NCBI RefSeq assembly: GCF_965232925.1
Contig: NZ_CBDDRA010000028.1
Location: 1-64,000, forward strand
Direction: 5' to 3'
Length of the DNA: 64,000 bases
Origin: Tumidithrix helvetica
Lineage (GTDB): Bacteria; Cyanobacteriota; Cyanobacteriia; Pseudanabaenales; Pseudanabaenaceae
Below, piece after piece: positions 53,474 to 61,175 of this stretch; position 1 is the first letter of the stretch; every line of letters starts with the position of its first letter. Both the position numbers and the translations under genes were made by a program. The notes under the pieces were generated by a model. It worked only from the letters and a program-made list of their open reading frames with translations. It was not told where the DNA came from and searched no databases.

Positions 53474-53502
53474 TGCAGATCGTAGAGGCAGAGAATTAAA
53501 TC

Positions 53503-54786
53503 GTGCAATCGCTTCATGTTGTCGTCATTGGTGGGGGTGCAGCGGGATTCTTTGGAGCAATTCAGGCGGCTAGTGCTGCCAAGCAAAGTTTTTCTCCGAT
53601 CCAAGTCACCCTTTTAGAAGCAGCTCACCAGCCCCTTGCGAAAGTGCGTATTTCAGGTGGTGGTCGGTGTAATGTTACCCATGCTTGCTTTGAGCCTGCC
53701 ACCTTAATTCAAAACTATCCCAGAGGTGGGAAAGCCCTGCTCGGTGCGTTTAACCGCTTTCAACCCCGCGATCTCGTGGCGTGGTTCGCCGCTCAAGGTG
53801 TGGAATTAAAAACCGAAGCAGATGGGCGCATGTTTCCGATTACCGATGACTCCAGCACGATTGTGGAATGTCTGACTTGGTCGGCTAAAAAAGCAGGGGT
53901 GATTCTCGATATCGGGAAGCCTGTAATGGAGGTCAATTCGTTCTTAACCGAAGAAGGAAAGCAGCAGTTTGAAGTCATTCTCAAATCGGGTAGGCAAATT
54001 GAATGCGATCGCATCCTACTAGCAACGGGTAGCAACCCCAATGGACATCAAATTGCTCGGGCTCTAGGACATACGATTGAGCCTCCTGTACCTTCGCTAT
54101 TCACGTTTAACATCAACGATCCGCAGCTACAGGAACTGGCTGGGGTAAGCGTGGAATCCGCAAAATTACAACTAGTTTCTAAAGATACGGAATCAAAAGC
54201 TGGAAAGAAAGCGAAAAATCAATTAGAGCAAACAGGCGCATTGCTCGTCACCCATTGGGGTTTGAGTGGGCCTGCGGTACTGAAACTCTCAGCTTGGGCA
54301 GCAAGAACGCTGCATGAATGCGGCTATCAAACTAACTTGCGCGTAAATTGGCTACCACAATTCCATTCCGATCTGGTGCGACAAACGCTATTAGACGCGA
54401 AACAAGAATTTCCCAAGCGATCGCTGGGCAGTCACTGCCCTTTTGCTTTACCCCGTCGCCTCTGGCAGTATTTGTTAGCCCGTACTGAGATCGAATTAGA
54501 AAAACGCTGGTCGGAACTTCCCAATAAGTCAATCGAGCGGTTGGCGATCGCCCTCACGGCAAGTACCTATACGATCGCAGGTAAAGGCGTTTTCAAAGAA
54601 GAATTTGTCACCTGTGGCGGGGTGAACCTCAAGGAAGTGGACTTCAAAACGATGGAAAGTCGCCTTTGCCCCGGTTTATATTTTGCTGGCGAAGTCCTTG
54701 ACATTGATGGGGTGACGGGTGGGTTTAACTTTCAAAGCGCTTGGACGACTTCATGGTTGGCGGGACAAGCGATCGGGGGTAGTTGA
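53503..54786 (+). CDS. HI0933/YhiN-family flavoprotein
   Basis: 427 residues. FAD-binding VVVIGGGAAGFFGAIQAA opens the chain, followed by the family signature KVRISGGGRCNVTHA, TEADGRMFPITDDS, the second dinucleotide site RILLATGSNPNG and the C-terminal GLYFAGEVLDIDGVTGGFNFQSAW. These HI0933-like flavoproteins have no settled substrate. GTG 53503 starts the frame directly at the conserved N terminus. Confidence 0.92.
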   Translation: MQSLHVVVIGGGAAGFFGAIQAASAAKQSFSPIQVTLLEAAHQPLAKVRISGGGRCNVTHACFEPATLIQNYPRGGKALLGAFNRFQPRDLVAWFAAQGVELKTEADGRMFPITDDSSTIVECLTWSAKKAGVILDIGKPVMEVNSFLTEEGKQQFEVILKSGRQIECDRILLATGSNPNGHQIARALGHTIEPPVPSLFTFNINDPQLQELAGVSVESAKLQLVSKDTESKAGKKAKNQLEQTGALLVTHWGLSGPAVLKLSAWAARTLHECGYQTNLRVNWLPQFHSDLVRQTLLDAKQEFPKRSLGSHCPFALPRRLWQYLLARTEIELEKRWSELPNKSIERLAIALTASTYTIAGKGVFKEEFVTCGGVNLKEVDFKTMESRLCPGLYFAGEVLDIDGVTGGFNFQSAWTTSWLAGQAIGGS

Positions 54787-54959
54787 TATTTTATCCGAAG
54801 CAATGCAGATCTCGGCAGAAATCACACGATGGTTGTGCGGCAAGTCATTATACGGTTGTGTTATAAATCAACGATTAACGCAATGGATGTAGGGAAGATT
54901 GATTAGTGTTAGATGTTTTTGCATCACTTAATTTTTCCTTTACAGAGGAGTATCACCCA

Positions 54960-56519
54960 ATGACCGAAAAGCCTAGCCTTGACGAATTTAAGATCGATCC
55001 ATACATTTCGCCAGTAGAAGCCCGACAATTAGTCCAAAAAATCTTAGAAGGGAAACCAGGTTTATTCCCAGTCACGGGACAGGCTGGTACGGGCAAAACA
55101 ACAACTTTATTTATGATTGCCTATCATGCTTGGCAACAAGGGTTTCCGATTACAGTGTTCACCGAGGATCGGGATCTGTTCGATTTACTGCATTTTTCTT
55201 TGCCTCAAAGTTGGGTGACGCATTGCGTAGAGGCATCCGAACAGGCATGGCTAGATGTCACGCATCAAGCGATCGCCAATCCTTCTATGGCTATTGTCAT
55301 CGATTTGCTCAACGGTAATAATGATGAAGCCGCACTAATAGCGGCAAAAGCTGGGCATTGGGTTTTTACCTGTATCGATACCCCTTTTGTTGGAATAGAT
55401 GTGCTCTATAACCTACGAGGTTGGGGATTAACTAGCCGAGACATGTTAGAGAATGTTTCGGGTGTGGTTTCACAAATGCTGCTGCCTCGCTTATGTGGTG
55501 ATTGCGGTCAATTAGTACCAGCGAGTTTAGAAGAGACAAGGCTGGTTTATCCAGAAAGTCATAAAACCAGAGAACTATGGCGAGAGGTTGGCTGTCCGAT
55601 CTGTGAGAATCGAGGAACGGGAGGAAGTTGGCGTTACGGACGTTGTGCATCTTTTGATGTATTGCTGATTGACAATGAGGTGCGACCACGATTAGCAGAT
55701 TATTTGGATCGCAATATTCTAAGTTATCTCCCTGCTGACAAACATTTTACGATGAAAGATGGTTCAAAAGATTTAGTTAAAAATGGACGGGTAGGTATCC
55801 AAACCTACCAACGCGAAGTTTTACAAAATCCACTATTGCGAACGCAACACTTTTGGGAGCAAGAAAGCCTTCGTGCCAAGCAATTTCAAGAGATGTTTGG
55901 TCGTTTTGTCACCCAACAGCTTGTAGAAAGACTCATGTCTCAGCAAGACTTTGAGCAGATCGTTGAAGGCGAAAGACGATATGTCACCTGTTTCTTTTGC
56001 GATTTTCGAGGTTTTACTACCCGTTCGGAACAAAGTTCCCCATCAGAAATCTTTCAAATGCTCAATCGATATTTCCGAGAGATTATCGATACGGTGTTTC
56101 AATACGAAGGGACGATTGACAAGTTTATTGGAGATTCCGTCATGGTTGTTTTCGGTGCTCCCATCGAGCAGACCGATCGCGAACTTCGAGCCGTGCAATG
56201 TGCAATTGCCATCCAGCAAAAAGTTGCTGAAATCAATCAGCTTGAGGGTATTGAGCCAATTCATATTGGGATTGGGATTAACTCAGGTGAAGTCATTGCA
56301 GGCTGTTTGGGTAGCGATCGCCGCATGGACTATACTGTTTTAGGGGATGTGGTCAACACGGCAGCACGTTTGGAAAGTCAAGCTCAGCCTAATCAAATTT
56401 TGATCGGAGCAGAAACTTATGCTGCTGTAAAGGATAAAGTGGAATGTCGTGGGATCGGCGCTTTAAAACTCAAGGGAAAAAGCGAGTCGTTGGAAGTTTT
56501 TGAGGTTGTCTACAGGTAA
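54960..56519 (+). CDS. PilB/GspE-like pseudo-ATPase fused to adenylyl cyclase
   Basis: 519 residues from ATG 54960 (GAGGAG 10 nt upstream; GTG 54906 is an alternative). Residues 30-240 match a PilB/GspE ATPase: Walker A VTGQAGTGKTTT, an end region MLLPRLCGDCGQL and GCPICENRG (Zn-binding Cys pairs), then RYGR. The catalytic Glu of Walker B is lost (AIVIDLLNG) and the His-box is CIDTP, so hydrolysis is unlikely. Residues 325-515 are a class III cyclase: metal Asps in CFFCDFRGFTT and FIGDSVMVVFG, adenine-reading Lys in DKFIGD, Thr in YTVLGDVVN, and the Asn/Arg in VVNTAARLES. Lys-Thr is the class IIIb pair of cyanobacterial cyclases. Predicted product: cAMP. Confidence 0.82.
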   Translation: MTEKPSLDEFKIDPYISPVEARQLVQKILEGKPGLFPVTGQAGTGKTTTLFMIAYHAWQQGFPITVFTEDRDLFDLLHFSLPQSWVTHCVEASEQAWLDVTHQAIANPSMAIVIDLLNGNNDEAALIAAKAGHWVFTCIDTPFVGIDVLYNLRGWGLTSRDMLENVSGVVSQMLLPRLCGDCGQLVPASLEETRLVYPESHKTRELWREVGCPICENRGTGGSWRYGRCASFDVLLIDNEVRPRLADYLDRNILSYLPADKHFTMKDGSKDLVKNGRVGIQTYQREVLQNPLLRTQHFWEQESLRAKQFQEMFGRFVTQQLVERLMSQQDFEQIVEGERRYVTCFFCDFRGFTTRSEQSSPSEIFQMLNRYFREIIDTVFQYEGTIDKFIGDSVMVVFGAPIEQTDRELRAVQCAIAIQQKVAEINQLEGIEPIHIGIGINSGEVIAGCLGSDRRMDYTVLGDVVNTAARLESQAQPNQILIGAETYAAVKDKVECRGIGALKLKGKSESLEVFEVVYR

Positions 56520-56660
56520 AAACTTTATCGATCCGTGAGATGAATCTAGGCGATCGAACCAAATTACTTTAGACTCTAGGGAAATGCCTGAGATTGGGGC
56601 TGCTGTACCGTAGATTTTGATAGTATATGGGTAATCCCATGTCCAAAAAACCTAAGCTAA

Positions 56661-56712
56661 GCGCAGATCTCAAACCCACATCTGTTGCAAATTTACTTGA
56701 AATTGGTATAAG
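56661..56712 (+). repeat. dispersed repeat, copy B
   Basis: 52 nt, ungapped match to copy A at 174-225. It lies 20 bp before the DUF29 gene and is part of a short frame from ATG 56638 to TGA 56722-56724 (28 codons) that may not be a gene. Confidence 0.7.
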
Positions 56713-56731
56713 AAAAAGGAGTTGAAAGCAA

Positions 56732-57196
56732 ATGACTCAATCAATTTCGCCACCTGTCACTGGTTATGAAAGCGATCTCAATTTGTGGATTGAGGAAACA
56801 GTCTTGCGACTAAAAGCTAGGGACTTTGAAGGATTAGATATAGACAATTTAATTGAGGAGTTAGAGGGCTTGGCAGGGAGAGATAGACGTGAATTGAGGA
56901 CTAGACTAACTACATTGCTCGAACATATCCTAAAACGGTGCTATGTCAACAGCGAGTATGATTACGCTGGGTGGCAAGCAACAATTGTCAGGACTCGCAT
57001 TGAGATTGAAGGGATCTTAGAACAATCCCCAAGCCTTAAAAATTATGCGAATAGCCCAGAGTTATTCCAAAAGGCTTTTAAGGATGCTTTACGCCTTGTT
57101 AGAGCGGAGCTAGGTTATAAGTCCGTCCAATTTCCTGATGCATGGCAGTTTAGTCAAGATATCGATGCGATTTTGAATGTGGATTTTTGGGAATGA
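56732..57196 (+). CDS. DUF29 domain protein
   Basis: 154 residues, soluble and helical. The DUF29 signature is present: YESDLNLWIEETVLRLKARDF, LDIDNLIEELEGLAGRDRREL, TTLLEHILKRCY and the C-terminal FPDAWQFSQDIDAILNVDFW. DUF29 is abundant in cyanobacteria, often near repeats and toxin-like genes; its function is not known. AAGGAG upstream of ATG 56732. Confidence 0.92.
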   Translation: MTQSISPPVTGYESDLNLWIEETVLRLKARDFEGLDIDNLIEELEGLAGRDRRELRTRLTTLLEHILKRCYVNSEYDYAGWQATIVRTRIEIEGILEQSPSLKNYANSPELFQKAFKDALRLVRAELGYKSVQFPDAWQFSQDIDAILNVDFWE

Positions 57197-57244
57197 CGAT
57201 CGACAAAAAGAATCATCAGTTACTATGGATAACCCATATACTCT

Positions 57245-57276
57245 AAAAGCTCGTTTTACTCCAAAAGCTCGTTTTA
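57245..57276. repeat. 14-nt direct repeat
   Basis: AAAAGCTCGTTTTA at 57245-57258 and again at 57263-57276, just upstream of the DUF1823 gene. Could be a protein-binding site or a slippage duplication. Confidence 0.5.
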
Positions 57277-57339
57277 TAAGTGCTCGAGGATTTGGTGTGT
57301 TAATTTTCAGAAATCGCCTTGTTTTTTAATCTAGAACCT

Positions 57340-57711
57340 ATGTCAGATATCCCTGCTTTAAATAAAGATACGATTTGGGCAATCCTTCACGAAGAGATCG
57401 ATGATGCTGGTGTGAATAGATTGTTGTGGTACTACCTCGGCTATCGCTACGATGAGACTCAGCAAAAATGGGATAACAGTCTGGTAGATCAGGCTTGGCA
57501 AGAGAATTATCCCGAACCACCCGATTTTATTGAAAATCGTCCTCCTACTGTGCAACTGACGCGATCGATTCCCGCTGAGAATAAGCAGCTTTTAAAAGAG
57601 AACCTAGGCTTTAAAGGGTACAAGCTTGGCGAATTTGGTCCCAGACAAACCCGTCGTGCCACTGCTGCGAGTTGGCTATTGAGCTACATGCAACAACAGG
57701 GACAACTATAG
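57340..57711 (+). CDS. DUF1823 family protein
   Basis: 123 residues from ATG 57340. Signature stretches of this cyanobacterial/plant-type family: WAILHEEIDDAGVNRLLWYY, LGYRYDETQQKWDNSLVD, PTVQLTRSIPAENKQLLKE and FGPRQTRRATAASWLLSYM. No catalytic motif is known. A TTG at 57319 would add seven residues; the ATG matches the family start better. Confidence 0.92.
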   Translation: MSDIPALNKDTIWAILHEEIDDAGVNRLLWYYLGYRYDETQQKWDNSLVDQAWQENYPEPPDFIENRPPTVQLTRSIPAENKQLLKENLGFKGYKLGEFGPRQTRRATAASWLLSYMQQQGQL

Positions 57712-57756
57712 CGATTGGAGCTAGTTAGGCGCAAGAAAACTTAAAATATAGGTGTC

Positions 57757-57823
57757 GAGATCCCCGACTTTCGATCTACAGTTAAAGACTAACTTTGTCG
57801 ATCGCCAAAAAAGTCAGGGATCT
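57757..57823. repeat. AGATCCCCGACTTT inverted-repeat element
   Basis: GAGATCCCCGACTTT at 57757-57771 is mirrored by AAAAGTCAGGGATCT at 57809-57823. This is the end pair of a repeat common in cyanobacterial genomes (known). It sits 22 bp upstream of the ATPase gene and may affect its promoter. Confidence 0.6.
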
Positions 57824-57844
57824 ATTCATTTACGCCACTAAATT

Positions 57845-59164
57845 ATGATTACTGAAGTCCAAATTGAGAACTACAAATCAATCCAGAAACTAAAGCTGGG
57901 TTTGGGAAGGGTAACTGTATTTATTGGTGAGAATGGATGTGGCAAAAGTAATATTTTGGAAGCGATCGCCTTAGCCTCTGCCGCCGCTAACAACAAATTA
58001 GATAACGAGTTTTTGGTTTCTAGGGGCATTAGAGTTACGGAACCTGAATTTATGCGATCGGCTTTTGATGAAGAAAATCTTAAAAAGGAGATCAGAATTA
58101 GTTTAAAGAGAACTGATAAAACTGTATTTAATTGTGTTATACAGCACGACAATGGAACTTATTCTAATTGGAATAAAGTTGTTGAAATAAATAAACATGA
58201 GGAATTAGTAAATGTGCTTGAGAAAGCAGAAAATAACTTAACAAGCGAACAGTTATTGCCTGTATTGACGAAATCTATTCAAGATGCCATTGATAAAATT
58301 CAAGATAAAATTCAAGATAAAATTCAAGATAATATCTCACATAATCTAAGAGAATTCAAAGAAGAAAATCCACACGCTGAAGAGGATGAAATTTCTAGCT
58401 ATATTAAAGAGGCTTCGATAGAAACTGTAAATAATCATATACAGCCGATTATACAAGAATATATACAAGAAGCTTTTATGTTTAAGCAAAGCAGTTTTGG
58501 GTTAAAAAACTTTATAATCTATTCGCCTGAAAATTCTTCGTTACGTGTTTTTGAGAAAGAAGGACAAATTCAACCATTGGGAATTAAGGGAGAAGGCTTA
58601 TTTAAACTTCTCAAGGTTTTAAGTTTAGATAAAGAATCCGATAAAATTGGAGAGATCAAGGAAAAACTTAAGCTGATAGATTGGTTCCAAGATTTTGAAA
58701 TACCTCAAGGTTCTTTTGACTCAGAAAGAAGCATTCAAATTAAAGATAGGTATTTAGATGAAAACCTGCCTTACTTCGATCAAAAGAGTTCTAACGAAGG
58801 CTTTTTGTTTTTGATGTTTTACTTCGCTTTGTTTGTCAGCAGTGACACACCTAAGTTTTTTGCGATTGATAATATTGATGCTTCCCTTAATCCTAAATTG
58901 TGCAGTCGATTAGTTAAAGAGTTAGTCGAACTTGCAAAAAAATATGATAAGCAAGTTATCTTAACTACTCACAATCCCGCCATTTTGGACGGCTTAAATT
59001 TAGATAATGACGAGCAAAGGCTTTTAGCGATTTATCGCAATAAAGACGGACATACCAAAGCCAAACGCATTCTCAAACCTGAGCCATTGGAAGGACAACA
59101 ACCCGTGAAATTGTCCGAAGCATTTATGAGGGGCTATATCGGCGGACTTCCTAAAGGTTTTTAG
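57845..59164 (+). CDS. AAA-family (OLD/RecF-like) ATPase, paired with TOPRIM gene
   Basis: 439 residues. ABC-type ATPase head: VQIENYKSIQKLKL, Walker A FIGENGCGKSNILEAIALAS near 27-45, and at the C terminus FFAIDNIDASLNPKL (Walker B, where Asn follows the Asp in place of the usual Glu) and VILTTHNPAIL (H-loop). The middle (about 100-220) is a charged coiled region with three in-frame 12-bp repeats giving DKIQ units. AT-rich, unlike its neighbours. The TOPRIM-like gene starts 2 bp after its stop. Two-gene ATPase/TOPRIM modules (AbiL, PARIS, RloAB, two-gene OLD) act in phage defence; that role is inferred by analogy. Confidence 0.85.
   Translation: MITEVQIENYKSIQKLKLGLGRVTVFIGENGCGKSNILEAIALASAAANNKLDNEFLVSRGIRVTEPEFMRSAFDEENLKKEIRISLKRTDKTVFNCVIQHDNGTYSNWNKVVEINKHEELVNVLEKAENNLTSEQLLPVLTKSIQDAIDKIQDKIQDKIQDNISHNLREFKEENPHAEEDEISSYIKEASIETVNNHIQPIIQEYIQEAFMFKQSSFGLKNFIIYSPENSSLRVFEKEGQIQPLGIKGEGLFKLLKVLSLDKESDKIGEIKEKLKLIDWFQDFEIPQGSFDSERSIQIKDRYLDENLPYFDQKSSNEGFLFLMFYFALFVSSDTPKFFAIDNIDASLNPKLCSRLVKELVELAKKYDKQVILTTHNPAILDGLNLDNDEQRLLAIYRNKDGHTKAKRILKPEPLEGQQPVKLSEAFMRGYIGGLPKGF
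58292..58327 (+). repeat. 12-bp tandem repeat, three copies
   Basis: GATAAAATTCAA repeated three times in frame inside the ATPase gene, giving DKIQ repeats. Copy number could change by slippage without shifting the frame. Confidence 0.85.
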
Positions 59165-59166
59165 TT

Positions 59167-59844
59167 ATGAAGAACACTTTCGCAGGAGTTACGGAAGGAC
59201 TCACCGACCAAATTATTATTGAGAATATTTTAGCTGGATATTTTGAGTCTCGCGATATTGATGTGAACTGGCTGCAACCCTTAAGAGATACCACGGATGC
59301 AAATAGATCTAGTACCTTTGGTGGCTGGAGTCAGGTTTTTGAGTACTGTCGATCGCCTAATTTCAGAGAATCATTTCAATTCAACGAATACGTGATTGTT
59401 CACATCGATACGGATGTCTCTGATGAATACTATGACGTTCCGCACCAAGATGAAAATGGAGAAATTCCTCCCGAACAGCTCATTGAGAAGGTAATTGAAA
59501 AGTTTAAAAGTGCGATCGGTGAGGACTTTTACGGTCAGTGCGAGGATAAAATCATCTTTGCGATCGCTGTTCATTCCACCGAGTGCTGGCTTCTTCCCTT
59601 GTATTACGCCGATAACAAAAAATCAAAAATCAAAAGCTGTTTATCCACATTAAACCAAGCTCTTCAAAGGAAAGAGGGCTTTACGATCGATCCTAACAAT
59701 AAAAATCCAGATTATTATCAGGATATTTCCAGCCAATACTGCAAACAAAAGACTCTATTGAGTTCGTATAAACAGAATCCCAGCCTTAAAATCTTTATAG
59801 AGAAAATTGAAAAGAGAAATATCGTCATTGAAGAAGACTTTTGA
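59167..59844 (+). CDS. TOPRIM-like nuclease candidate, partner of the ATPase
   Basis: 225 residues. The start has GVTEGLTDQIIIENILAGYF, the TOPRIM motif with its Glu, followed by a metal-binding strand YVIVHIDTDVSDE (DxDxS-like) near 80 and IFAIAVHSTECWLLPLYY, a segment typical of RloB/AbiL-type and related TOPRIM proteins. A short Lys-rich C terminus follows. It starts 2 bp after the ATPase stop with no gap for a promoter, so the two are coupled. Function as a DNA or RNA nuclease is inferred from the motifs. Confidence 0.75.
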   Translation: MKNTFAGVTEGLTDQIIIENILAGYFESRDIDVNWLQPLRDTTDANRSSTFGGWSQVFEYCRSPNFRESFQFNEYVIVHIDTDVSDEYYDVPHQDENGEIPPEQLIEKVIEKFKSAIGEDFYGQCEDKIIFAIAVHSTECWLLPLYYADNKKSKIKSCLSTLNQALQRKEGFTIDPNNKNPDYYQDISSQYCKQKTLLSSYKQNPSLKIFIEKIEKRNIVIEEDF

Positions 59845-60214
59845 TTTTGACTTGTCGATAAGCTAAGCCTCTGCTTTGGCTTCCTGCTTAGGAATTCTAT
59901 GCAAGTCACCCTTGCGGCGGGACGCATCCTGCAAGGAATCGCTGCTGTCATGGTTTGGGTTGGGACTTTTTTATAGGTTTGGCTTAGCCTTTGAGGTGCG
60001 TCCCAGAAACAAAGGCTTATAGAGCTATAGTTAAGTTTCTTAACAAGTTTTTGTAAAGATTTTGAGATAAGGGGTCGAAAACTGTTTGAATATTAGATGG
60101 GTTTCTGAATCTCAGATCGTTAAAACCCCGAAAACGTTTTTTCATTGAAAACTGAAAAGCCAAACCATATAAATCTCATATCTATCTTAAAGTCTCATAC
60201 TCCATAACCTTCCT
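59845..60214. other. intergenic region, no clear gene
   Basis: 370 bases after the defence-like pair. A 25-codon frame at 59899-59976 (MQVTLAAGRILQGIAAVMVW...) with AGGA upstream would make a hydrophobic peptide; it is not counted as a gene. The rest should hold the hemC promoter. No terminator is clear. Confidence 0.35.
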
Positions 60215-61168
60215 ATGCCTACCACAACTCGCACAATCCAAATCGGTTCTCGTAAAAGTCAACTTGCACTTGTACAAACTTACTGGGTTCAGGCAGAGTT
60301 GCAAAAAGCACATAGCGATCGCACCTTTGAGGTACAGACCATGAGTACCCAAGGCGACAAAATTCTCGATGTGGCATTAGCCAAAATCGGTGATAAGGGC
60401 TTATTTACCAAAGAGCTAGAGCTAGCCATGATCGAACGTGAGGTTGACTTAGCCGTGCATAGCTTAAAGGATTTACCCACCAATCTTCCTGAAGGTTTGA
60501 TGCTAGGAGCAGTCACAGAACGCGAGGATCCTGCGGATGCCTTAGTGGTTCACGAAAAGCACAAAGATAAGCAATTAGATACCCTGCCCGAAGGCACGGT
60601 GGTGGGGACATCATCCCTACGTCGTTTGGCACAACTGCGTCATTACTATCCCCACCTCACATTTAAGGATATTCGCGGAAACCTCAATACCCGTTTGCAA
60701 AAACTAGATGCAGGCGAGTTTGATGCCATTATTCTTGCTGTAGCAGGTCTACAGCGTTTGGGCATGGGCGATCGCGTCCACCAAATTATCGATCCCGAAA
60801 TTTCGCTCCATGCGGTCGGTCAAGGCGCATTAGGGATTGAGTGCCGCACCGACGATCCAGAAGTACTAGAACTATTTGCCCCGATTATTCACTACCCCAC
60901 CACGCAAAGATGCCTTGCCGAGCGCTCCTTTTTGCGCGAGTTAGAAGGTGGCTGTCAAGTTCCGATTGGTGTGAACACCACCATTGATGGCGATCGCCTC
61001 ACGCTCAAGGGAATTGTAGCTAGCCTTGACGGTCAAACCCTCATTAAAGGCGATGTCACGGGCGATATTACCCAACCCGATGCGATCGGCATTGAATTGG
61101 CGCATCAACTCAAGGGTAAAGGCGCACAGGCAATTTTAGATGCCATCACCGCCGAATTTCGCGCTTAG
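60215..61168 (+). CDS. hemC: porphobilinogen deaminase (hydroxymethylbilane synthase)
   Basis: Joins four porphobilinogen units into hydroxymethylbilane, on the way to haem, chlorophyll and bilins. 317 residues. IGSRKSQLALVQTYWV starts the conserved part, with DKILDVALAKIGDKGLFTKELE, the catalytic Asp region DLAVHSLKDLPT, GTSSLRRLAQL, RGNLNTRL and the dipyrromethane-cofactor Cys in FLRELEGGCQVPIG. The ATG 60215 start is ordinary. It is followed after 7 bp by the dihydroorotase-like gene. Confidence 0.97.
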   Translation: MPTTTRTIQIGSRKSQLALVQTYWVQAELQKAHSDRTFEVQTMSTQGDKILDVALAKIGDKGLFTKELELAMIEREVDLAVHSLKDLPTNLPEGLMLGAVTEREDPADALVVHEKHKDKQLDTLPEGTVVGTSSLRRLAQLRHYYPHLTFKDIRGNLNTRLQKLDAGEFDAIILAVAGLQRLGMGDRVHQIIDPEISLHAVGQGALGIECRTDDPEVLELFAPIIHYPTTQRCLAERSFLRELEGGCQVPIGVNTTIDGDRLTLKGIVASLDGQTLIKGDVTGDITQPDAIGIELAHQLKGKGAQAILDAITAEFRA

Positions 61169-61175
61169 AGCAGGT

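Noticed and set aside
56638..56724. 28-codon frame that reads the dispersed repeat
   Set aside because: Its protein-like look comes from the repeat, which also occurs in other frames elsewhere.
59899..59976. 25-codon hydrophobic frame with AGGA upstream
   Set aside because: Too short to trust; it may be a chance frame in AT-rich leader sequence.
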